A stretch of DNA of 64,000 nucleotides from Pseudomonas iranensis (GTDB taxonomy: Bacteria; Pseudomonadota; Gammaproteobacteria; Pseudomonadales; Pseudomonadaceae): contig NZ_CP077092.1 of assembly GCF_014268585.2 (NCBI RefSeq), forward strand, positions 2,852,001 through 2,916,000, given 5' to 3'. Made by a program: the position numbers and the translations under genes. How positions within the stretch are numbered: position 1 is the first letter of the stretch; every line of letters begins with the position of its first letter. Of this stretch, positions 57,539-64,000 are shown one piece after another. The notes beneath the pieces were generated by a model. It searched no databases. It saw only the letters and a list, made by a program, of their open reading frames with translations, and was not told the DNA's origin.

Positions 57539-58459
57539 ATGAAAATCCTCAGCAACACCCCACGCATCGCCCTGATCGGTGAATGCATGATCGAACTGCA
57601 GCAACGCGCCGACGGCAGTCTGCAGCAAAGCTTCGGTGGCGACACCCTCAATACGGCGGTGTATCTGTCCCGCGCGCTGGGCGACAAGGCGCAAGTCGAC
57701 TACGTCACCGCGTTGGGCGATGATAGTTTCAGTGACGCCATGTGCCAGATCTGGCGCAGCGAAGGCATCGGCCTCGATCTGGTGCAGCGCTTGCCCGGTC
57801 GGCTGCCCGGTCTGTATTGCATCCAGACCGACGCCAACGGCGAGCGGCGCTTTCTGTACTGGCGCAACGAAGCGGCGGTACGCGATTGCTTCACCACCCC
57901 CGCGGCCGAGCCGATCCTCGTGGCGTTGCCGGACTACGACGTGCTGTATTTCAGTGGGATCACCCTCGCCGTACTCGGAATGCAAGGCCGCGCCCGACTG
58001 ATCAAGACCCTGATTGAAGCCAGACAGCGCGGCGCACGCATCGTTTTCGACAACAACTACCGCCCACGCTTGTGGGCGTCGGTGGAAGAGGCGCGCGCAG
58101 CGTATCGCAGCGTCTTGCCATATGTGGATCTGGCGTTACTCACCGTGGATGACGAACAGGCGCTGTTCGGGTTTGCCGATTGCGCTGAGGTGTTTGCCAC
58201 GTACGCACAGATCGGCACACCGGAAGTGGTGCTCAAGCGCGGTGCCGAGGCGTGTCTGATTCGTTGTCAGGGGGAGGCGTTTGAAGTGCCGGCGCACAAG
58301 GTCGACAAGGTTGTCGACACCACGGCGGCGGGGGATTCGTTCAGTGCGGCGTATCTGGCGAGGCGCTTGCTCGGTGGCAGTCCGGCAGAGGCGGCGCAAG
58401 CGGGACATGAATTGGCCAGTCGGGTGATACAGGTGCCTGGAGCGCTGATCCCCAGGTAA
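57539..58459 (+). CDS. PfkB-family sugar kinase (KdgK-like)
   Basis: A 306-residue ribokinase-family enzyme. IALIGECMIELQQ at the start, FGGDTLNTAVYLSRALG as the substrate loop, and VDTTAAGDSFSAAYLARRLL with the catalytic aspartate near the C-terminus are typical of 2-keto-3-deoxygluconate kinases. The expected substrate is KDG or a related keto sugar acid. It is last in the cluster and separated from the PLP gene by a REP doublet, so it may or may not be in the same operon. Confidence 0.88.
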   Translation: MKILSNTPRIALIGECMIELQQRADGSLQQSFGGDTLNTAVYLSRALGDKAQVDYVTALGDDSFSDAMCQIWRSEGIGLDLVQRLPGRLPGLYCIQTDANGERRFLYWRNEAAVRDCFTTPAAEPILVALPDYDVLYFSGITLAVLGMQGRARLIKTLIEARQRGARIVFDNNYRPRLWASVEEARAAYRSVLPYVDLALLTVDDEQALFGFADCAEVFATYAQIGTPEVVLKRGAEACLIRCQGEAFEVPAHKVDKVVDTTAAGDSFSAAYLARRLLGGSPAEAAQAGHELASRVIQVPGALIPR

Positions 58460-58489
58460 TCAGAGAATGGCCGCTTGCTGCGCAATCGG

Positions 58490-58555
58490 TTCGCGAGCAG
58501 GCTCGCTCCCACAATGAAAACTTGGTCGACATGTGGGAGCGAGCCTGCTCGCGAA
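58490..58555. repeat. REP doublet (REPIN)
   Basis: Inverted pair of the main REP family with a ~20-base loop, in the gap between the kinase gene and the convergent parvulin gene. Confidence 0.92.
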
Positions 58556-58575
58556 GAAGCCCGGCAGCCAGCCGA

Positions 58576-58851
58576 TCAATCCCGATAAAACACCTGCACC
58601 AGGTGATAACCAAACTTGCTCTTGATCGGCCCATGCACGGTGCGCAGCGGCTTCTTGAAAATCACCGCATCAATCGCGCCGACCATCTGCCCCGGCCGCA
58701 CTTCGCCCAGGTCGCCGCCGCGTTTGCCGGACGGGCAGGTGGAAAATTTCTTCGCCAGCACATCGAACGCTTCGCCCTTGGCAATGCGCTGTTTGAGTTG
58801 TTCGGCCTCTTCGGCGGTTTTCACCAGAATGTGGCGGGCTTGGGCTTTCAT
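58576..58851 (-). CDS. ppiC: Parvulin-type peptidyl-prolyl isomerase
   Basis: A 91-residue PpiC-type rotamase: ARHILVKTAEEAEQLKQRI, FDVLAKKFSTCPSGKRGGDL and FGYHLVQVFYRD cover the whole domain with its conserved histidines. It has no signal peptide, matching the small cytoplasmic PpiC. The start at 58851 (MKAQARH) is the family start; a longer frame overlaps the sensor kinase gene and is disfavoured. It lies 40 bases downstream of that kinase gene. Confidence 0.92.
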   Translation of the reverse strand: MKAQARHILVKTAEEAEQLKQRIAKGEAFDVLAKKFSTCPSGKRGGDLGEVRPGQMVGAIDAVIFKKPLRTVHGPIKSKFGYHLVQVFYRD

Positions 58852-58891
58852 CGTGCAATACCTGATAACGGGGTGACAGCGGGGCGCGCGA

Positions 58892-61441
58892 TTATGCCTC
58901 AAGTCGCGGGGTCGGGTTGCTCAACTTGCGAATCTTGCTCGCCAGCACTTCAAGGACAAAGGGCTTGGCGACCATGTCCATGCCCTCTTCAAGAAAGCCC
59001 TGACGCTCGGCAGCAATCTGCGCGTAACCGGTCATGAACAGCACTTTAAGCCCCGGACGATGTTGGCGAGCAATCTCCGCCAACTGGCGTCCGTTCATGC
59101 CCGGCAGCCCGACATCAGTGACTAGCAGATCGACGCGTTGTGCGGATTCGAGCAGGGGCAGGGCGTTCGTGGCGTTTTCCGCTTCGAAGGTGGTGTAGCC
59201 CAGTTCCTTGAGCAGATCGAGCACCAGCATGCGCACCGCCGGATCGTCCTCGACCACGATCGCGGTCTCGCCCGAAGATGAAGCGGCAATCGGTTCGGCT
59301 TTCTCCACAGACGAGAATTCGGGCGCTGGCTCAAGCAAACGCGGCAAGTACAGACGTACGCAAGTACCTTGCCCCGGCACACTTTCGAGGCTGACATGGC
59401 CGCCGGACTGCTGGGCGAAACCATAAATCATTGACAGGCCGAGCCCGGTGCCTTGGCCGATCGGTTTGGTGGTGAAAAACGGGTCGAACGCCTTGGAGCG
59501 GATTGATGGAGTCATGCCGGTGCCGTTATCGCTGACCGCGAGCATTACGTATTCCCCAGCCTTCACCGGCTCGAGAATGGTGATGTCGCTGCTGTCGAGA
59601 TACACGTTGGCGGTCTGGATCAGCAACGTGCCGCCTTCGGGCATCGCGTCGCGGGCATTGATCACCAGATTGAGCAGGGCATTTTCCAGCTGGCTGACGT
59701 CGGTACTCACCGGCCACAAATCTTCGGGCAGGCGCAGTTGCAGCTCGATCGCATCGCCCTTGGTGCGGCGGATCAGGTCTTCCAGCGAATGCACCAGTTC
59801 GTTGACGTGCAGTTGCTTGCGGTCCAGCGACTGGCGCCGCGAGAAGGCCAGCAAGCGATGCGTCAGCGCGGCCGCGCGGTTGGCCGACGACACCGCCGCT
59901 TCGGTGAAACGGCCGATCTCGTCGGCGCGACCGTTGGCGATATAGCGCTGCATCAAGTCGAGGCTGCCGATGATACCGGTGAGCATGTTGTTGAAGTCAT
60001 GGGCGATGCCGCCGGTGAGCTGGCCGACAGCTTCCATCTTCTGCGCGTGGCGCAAGGCGTCTTCGGCGCGCTCGCGTTCGAACATCTCGTTCTGCAAGCG
60101 CTCGTTGGCCTGCGCCAGTTGCTCGGTGCGCGCGCTGACCCGCTCTTCGAGGGTCTCGTTGAGATTACGCAGGGCTTCCTCGGTTTTCTTGCGCTCGGTT
60201 TCGTCGATGACAAAGATGTAGAAGCCATTCACTGCACCGTCTGCGCCATGTCGCGGCAGATAATTCATGAGGGCATGACGGGTGCTGCCATCGCGGTGCG
60301 GCGTGTAGAAACTGAAGGAACAGGAGCGCCCGGCCAGTGCTTCGGCGATGTACGGCGCACGCAGGAAATACGCCTCTTCGCCGATGACTTCGCGGATCGT
60401 GCGCCCATACAACTCCTGCGGTGTGAGGCCGTACCAGTCCAGATACGCTGCATTGTTGAGGCGAAAACGTTCTTCGGCGTCGACGTAGCTGATGAGGATC
60501 GGCATGGCGTTGATGATCAACTGCAATTCGGTTTGGCTCTGACGCAGCGCCTGTTCCGTATGCTTGCGTTCGGTCAGGTCCAGCGCCGCGCCGAGAAAGC
60601 GCATCGGCCGCCCATGATGATCCTTGTAGCAACGCCCGCGCGCGAACACCCAGCGCAGCGTGCCATCGGCCTGCAACAAGCGGTATTCCTCTGCGTACTC
60701 GGTGCCATGAGTAATGCAGTACTTGATGCCGCGCGCGACCATGGCGCGGTCTTCGGGGTGCACCCCGTGCATGTATTCGCTGATCGGCAGTTGCCCGGCC
60801 CGGGTCGGATCGACGCCATGCAATTCGGCGAAGTGCGCATCGGCGATGAAACGGTCTTCGCCAATGTCCCAATCCCAGGTGCCGACGGCGTCGGTGGCGG
60901 CGAGGGCCAGTTGCAGACGCTCCTCGGACTGGCGCTGGGCCTTGAGGCTTTCTTCTGAGCGACGCTGCAATTCCAGGGCAATGCGTCGGCGCTCGTTGGT
61001 TTCGATGGCGGTGATCAATATCCCGGCAACCTGTGCGGTTTCATCGCGAATCGGGCTGTAGGTCAGATCCAGCCAGAAATCGGTTTTTTCGCCGTCCCGC
61101 TGCACGCTGAACCGCTGTTCGCTGAAGCTGCGCACCTGGCCCTGCAGCACCGCTTGGTAAATCGGCTCGGCAAAATCCCGCACTTCCGGCCAGACCTCAT
61201 GCGTCGGCTGGCCGAAGGCTTCGGGATGTTTGCTGCCAGCGAGCAGGGCAAAGCCATTGTTGTAGATCTGCGTGAGTTGCGGACCCCATAACAGCAGCAT
61301 CGGCATCGGCGAATGAATCACGATATCCACCGCCGTGCGCAGGCTCTGCGGCCAGGTGCCGGCGGCGCCCAGCGGGCTGCGGCTCCAGTCGGTGCGGGCA
61401 ATCAGGGCCTGAGCGTCATCGGTGGTGGATACAGCATTCAT
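58892..61441 (-). CDS. Hybrid sensor histidine kinase (PAS-PAS-PAS-HisKA-HATPase-REC)
   Basis: An 849-residue cytoplasmic hybrid kinase with no membrane segment. Three PAS domains occupy ~20-150, ~175-295 and ~305-425, followed by a coiled coil ([20 protein letters not shown]). The H-box is [16 protein letters not shown] (His near residue 479), and the ATPase motifs are [19 protein letters not shown] and [14 protein letters not shown]-terminal receiver ([10 protein letters not shown]; phospho-acceptor in [13 protein letters not shown] near 776; VAKPF) ends the protein. It lacks an HPt or output domain, so the partner regulator must be elsewhere. The signal is unknown; PAS domains suggest redox, light or a small ligand. 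Confidence 0.93.
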   Translation of the reverse strand: MNAVSTTDDAQALIARTDWSRSPLGAAGTWPQSLRTAVDIVIHSPMPMLLLWGPQLTQIYNNGFALLAGSKHPEAFGQPTHEVWPEVRDFAEPIYQAVLQGQVRSFSEQRFSVQRDGEKTDFWLDLTYSPIRDETAQVAGILITAIETNERRRIALELQRRSEESLKAQRQSEERLQLALAATDAVGTWDWDIGEDRFIADAHFAELHGVDPTRAGQLPISEYMHGVHPEDRAMVARGIKYCITHGTEYAEEYRLLQADGTLRWVFARGRCYKDHHGRPMRFLGAALDLTERKHTEQALRQSQTELQLIINAMPILISYVDAEERFRLNNAAYLDWYGLTPQELYGRTIREVIGEEAYFLRAPYIAEALAGRSCSFSFYTPHRDGSTRHALMNYLPRHGADGAVNGFYIFVIDETERKKTEEALRNLNETLEERVSARTEQLAQANERLQNEMFERERAEDALRHAQKMEAVGQLTGGIAHDFNNMLTGIIGSLDLMQRYIANGRADEIGRFTEAAVSSANRAAALTHRLLAFSRRQSLDRKQLHVNELVHSLEDLIRRTKGDAIELQLRLPEDLWPVSTDVSQLENALLNLVINARDAMPEGGTLLIQTANVYLDSSDITILEPVKAGEYVMLAVSDNGTGMTPSIRSKAFDPFFTTKPIGQGTGLGLSMIYGFAQQSGGHVSLESVPGQGTCVRLYLPRLLEPAPEFSSVEKAEPIAASSSGETAIVVEDDPAVRMLVLDLLKELGYTTFEAENATNALPLLESAQRVDLLVTDVGLPGMNGRQLAEIARQHRPGLKVLFMTGYAQIAAERQGFLEEGMDMVAKPFVLEVLASKIRKLSNPTPRLEA

Positions 61442-61550
61442 GTTTCAATCCTGAGCGTGGTTCGGTGAGACGGGGTCTATCATTGTTGCAGGAGCCGCGC
61501 CAAGCGTCGGCCAAATCTGCTCATTCAATGCTTCGCGGGTGCTTTCAGCC

Positions 61551-62660
61551 ATGGAAATCGATGCACTGTTGTCAATATTGTCGCAAAAAAACGGCTCGGA
61601 TCTGTTCCTCTCTACCGGCGCAGCGCCGAGCGCGCGCATTGATGGCGTGCTGACGGCGCTCAGCGATCGGCCATTCAAACTAGGCGAAACCGCGGCCATC
61701 GCCACCTCCCTGATGGACGCCGAGCAGCGCCGGGAGTTCGACCGGGATCTGGAAATGAACCTGGCAATCTCCCGAACGGGCGTCGGGCGGTTCCGGGTGA
61801 ACATTTTCAAGCAGCGCAACGACGTTTCGATCGTGATCCGCAACGTCAAGGTCGACATCCCGCGATTCGAAGACCTGAAGCTGCCGCCGGTGCTGCTGGA
61901 AACGGTGATGCTCAAACGTGGCCTGATTCTTTTTGTCGGCGCGACCAGTTCAGGCAAGTCGACTTCACTGGCGGCGCTCATCGATCACCGTAACCGCCAC
62001 AGCGCCGGACACATCGTGACGATCGAAGACCCGATCGAATATATCCATCGACACAAGCGCTCGATCATCAATCAGCGTGAAGTCGGCGTAGATACCCGAA
62101 GCTTTCATGCGGCTTTGAAGAACACTCTGCGCCAGGCTCCGGATGTTGTATTGATTGGTGAGATCCGTGACCGCGAAACCATGGAGCATGCGCTGTCATT
62201 CGCTGATACCGGCCATCTTGTGTTGTCGACGCTGCATGCGACCAACGCCAATCAGGCGCTGGATCGAATCATCAATATGTTTCCCGAGGAGAAGCGCGAA
62301 CAGCTTTTGCAGACATTGGGCAACAACTTGAAAGCCTTTGTCTCGCAGCGCCTGGTGCGTACCGCTGATGGTCAAAGGCGGGCGGCAGTCGAAGTTCTCC
62401 TGGGCTCACCGACCATCGCTGATCTGGTCCGACGCGGTCAGTTCGAAGAGCTCAAGCCGATGATGGAAAAGTCAGCCGAACTCGGTATGCAGACATTTGA
62501 CGCGGCACTGTTTGCGTTGTATGCAGAAGGCGCAATCAGCGAGCAGGAAGCCCTGAAGAATGCCGATTCGGTGAATAACCTCAAGTTGCGAATCAAACTT
62601 CAGGGCGATCAAAAAGGGGCAGGCGATTCAACTTCAGGAGAATGGGGTTTGATCGACTGA
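61551..62660 (+). CDS. PilT/PilU-family retraction ATPase
   Basis: A 369-residue secretion-type hexameric ATPase. Walker A is VGATSSGKSTSLAAL (near residue 129), the Asp box VTIEDPIEYIH, Walker B DVVLIGEIRDRETMEHALSF, and the His box HLVLSTLHATNANQALDR. The length and C-terminus (SAELGMQTFDAALFALYAEG) are closer to PilU than to PilT. It powers retraction of type IV pili in the known family. No other pilus gene is near, so it is an orphan or extra copy. The start is the ATG at 61551 (MEIDALL). Confidence 0.9.
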   Translation: MEIDALLSILSQKNGSDLFLSTGAAPSARIDGVLTALSDRPFKLGETAAIATSLMDAEQRREFDRDLEMNLAISRTGVGRFRVNIFKQRNDVSIVIRNVKVDIPRFEDLKLPPVLLETVMLKRGLILFVGATSSGKSTSLAALIDHRNRHSAGHIVTIEDPIEYIHRHKRSIINQREVGVDTRSFHAALKNTLRQAPDVVLIGEIRDRETMEHALSFADTGHLVLSTLHATNANQALDRIINMFPEEKREQLLQTLGNNLKAFVSQRLVRTADGQRRAAVEVLLGSPTIADLVRRGQFEELKPMMEKSAELGMQTFDAALFALYAEGAISEQEALKNADSVNNLKLRIKLQGDQKGAGDSTSGEWGLID

Positions 62661-62745
62661 CGAGTAGCTTGCAGCGATTCAAGTTGCATGTCGCAACACT
62701 GCTTTATATTTATTCTATGGATCGCTAGCGTCGAACTGGATAAAA

Positions 62746-62785
62746 CCTCATCAGGCTGAATGGTCAGCCAGTTGGTTTGATGAGG
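62746..62785 (+). promoter_or_regulatory. Nested leader hairpin covering the ribosome binding site of the last gene
   Basis: The outer stem is CCTCATCA/TGATGAGG (62746-62753 with 62778-62785) and an inner stem GGCTGA/TCAGCC with loop ATGG lies within it. A's precede it and CTTTT follows, so it also looks like a Rho-independent terminator for the PilU-like gene. The GAGG that serves the ATG at 62792 is the 3' arm of the stem, so folding should block translation. Which role dominates cannot be told by eye. Confidence 0.6.
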
Positions 62786-62791
62786 CTTTTA

Positions 62792-64000
62792 ATGATTGAC
62801 TTGAAGAAAGACAAGATATTCCGCCCTGCAAAAGTTACTTTGGCAGGCTGGCAATATCAATCCGCAGCAGATGCGATTGAGCGTGAACAGGTATTGATGC
62901 ATCTTGAGCAAGCGCTGGATGAACATAGCGATGATCAAATAATCAACTGGTATGCGCGAGAAGTAGAACTGCAGCCGGGCTCTTCACTTCAGGATATCTA
63001 TAACCCCGGCAGGCTTCTGCTTGCGGAGTTGCTCGAAACTGGCCCGGTCGTCGGTGCACTTGCCCGCGAAGAGGCGCGCGATCATGACGGACTGATACGA
63101 GTATCGGCAGAGGGCAAGATGGAAGTCCGCGCCGAAAGAGGTTGGGTAGATCTGGTCGCGGCGCGTCACTTTGAATTCAGTCAGCCGACACAATCTGCAT
63201 TGGCGGTAATTTCGGATATAGCAAAAGTAGCCGGCGGTTTTATATGGCCCGACTTGGCTGTAACTCTCGATCAATGGTTCAAGTTTCACGAGATCGACTT
63301 GCCTGAAAACAACGCCAAGGTCAGGAATCTGATCGGCCTGTTCAGATTCGCACCTGAAGTCAAAGAGCCGGGAGATTACTGGGAATACTTTCAAAAGACT
63401 AATGATGTGTTGGCGGCATTAACCGAAGAGCAGTTCGCGGAAATTCGCAAGGCTACGACGAAGTTGATGCCAAAGCGCAAACTGCTGACGGCTTTATACA
63501 ATGTGTCCGGCCGCCCCGTTATATCGCCTGATAATGCAGCGCAGCGAATTGCTGAATGCGTGGAACATCCGATCGCGCTCAGACTGGCTGGAAGTTATCT
63601 TGAAGCGCTGGGTTGGTATGGCGTCAATGAGGGGCAGTCGGTCTCCGAAGATACCCTTCGCCAGTTGTTGATAACCGCGGTGTTGCTCGACCTCGACCCA
63701 TCCATTGGCAACAACCAATTGATCAACCGCCGTGATCTGTATTCGCCTGCCAACCTTGAACGTCATCCGTCAGAGATTCGCAACGAATACGCCGAATTTG
63801 TAAGGAACAAGCGCTGGGTTGATCGGGGCCTGGCGCCCTTGGTCGCACACCTGCTTCTGGCTCGGAGCGCGCCGGAGTTTCTCGTCAGGGAGGTGCCGGC
63901 CACGGTCACGCTCGGCTCGATTGCCTGGATCAACCTTACTCGTGCGGTGGTGCTGGTTGAAGCAGCGAAGGCCGGAGCTTCGCGGGTCATGACCCATGCG
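62792..64000 (+). CDS. Large unrecognised protein, N-terminal 403 residues (partial)
   Basis: An open frame from ATG 62792 through the right edge with no stop, 403 codons seen. It is mostly helical and soluble with no signal peptide, starting MIDLKKDKIFRPAKVTLAGW. I do not recognise a domain; the segments RWVDRGLAPLVAHLLLARSA and VTLGSIAWINLTRAVVLVEA recall large uncharacterised, toxin-like proteins of fluorescent pseudomonads, but from memory only. GAGG, inside the leader hairpin, is the ribosome binding site; an in-frame ATG at 62780 has none. Base composition is lower in G+C than the neighbours at its start. The full length lies outside the window. Confidence 0.7.
   Translation, partial: MIDLKKDKIFRPAKVTLAGWQYQSAADAIEREQVLMHLEQALDEHSDDQIINWYAREVELQPGSSLQDIYNPGRLLLAELLETGPVVGALAREEARDHDGLIRVSAEGKMEVRAERGWVDLVAARHFEFSQPTQSALAVISDIAKVAGGFIWPDLAVTLDQWFKFHEIDLPENNAKVRNLIGLFRFAPEVKEPGDYWEYFQKTNDVLAALTEEQFAEIRKATTKLMPKRKLLTALYNVSGRPVISPDNAAQRIAECVEHPIALRLAGSYLEALGWYGVNEGQSVSEDTLRQLLITAVLLDLDPSIGNNQLINRRDLYSPANLERHPSEIRNEYAEFVRNKRWVDRGLAPLVAHLLLARSAPEFLVREVPATVTLGSIAWINLTRAVVLVEAAKAGASRVMTHA

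Overview
The window reads as a chromosomal segment of a fluorescent-group Pseudomonas. Coding density and G+C are high, the gene families and neighbourhoods are typical of pseudomonads (cysI-DUF934, cti, nfuA, a cobalamin block with cbtAB-cobE-cobM opposite cobW-cobN, orphan PAAR genes), and the REP family (core GTGGGAGCGAGCCTGCTCGC) is one common in the P. fluorescens complex. The assignment is inferred from gene content; no rRNA or marker gene is present. I saw no tRNA, rRNA, CRISPR array, transposase or phage gene.

Layout. 1-2870: an RsbS/RsbR STAS pair, then small stress-type proteins (disordered acidic protein, DUF4142, YdcH-like, a 54-residue acidic protein) and a REP doublet. 2900-6094: a lactonase-like membrane-anchored protein, a fatty-acid-hydroxylase/SRPBCC fusion and a LysR regulator. 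6349-9775: an accessory island with a ParS/Xre-RES toxin-antitoxin pair, then a PAAR protein, a probable T6SS cargo with a His/Cys pattern like clan CD peptidases, and an overlapping membrane-anchored probable immunity protein. 9854-15080: housekeeping genes (SCP2, histidine phosphatase, sohB, DUF934, sulfite reductase, two small membrane proteins).

15250-29921: two giant tandem genes (2406 and 2438 aa) with a DUF6543/dermonecrotic-toxin-like N-terminal region, several leucine-rich repeat blocks and a C-terminal NEL-type E3 ubiquitin ligase domain. No type III secretion gene is nearby. 29970-36818: metH (B12-dependent methionine synthase), cti and nfuA.

36935-47160: a cobalamin block of two divergent operons, each behind its own cobalamin riboswitch. 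Leftward is cbtB-cbtA-cobE-cobM; rightward is cobW-cobN-ChlI-like-VWA. A 150-bp inverted-repeat element lies on each side of cobW-cobN, and a REP doublet is inserted in frame inside cobN.

47518-58459: a TerC/CBS/CorC membrane protein, a diguanylate cyclase, a thioredoxin-like protein, an StbDE/RelBE-type toxin-antitoxin pair with a clear palindromic operator, then a catabolic cluster (polar amino acid ABC transporter, RidA, IclR regulator, PLP-dependent DSD1-like enzyme, PfkB sugar kinase) that looks built for uptake and deamination of an unusual (probably D- or hydroxy-) amino acid. 58576-64000: a parvulin, a hybrid sensor kinase, an orphan PilT/PilU ATPase, and the 5' end of a large unrecognised protein whose ribosome binding site lies in a strong leader hairpin.
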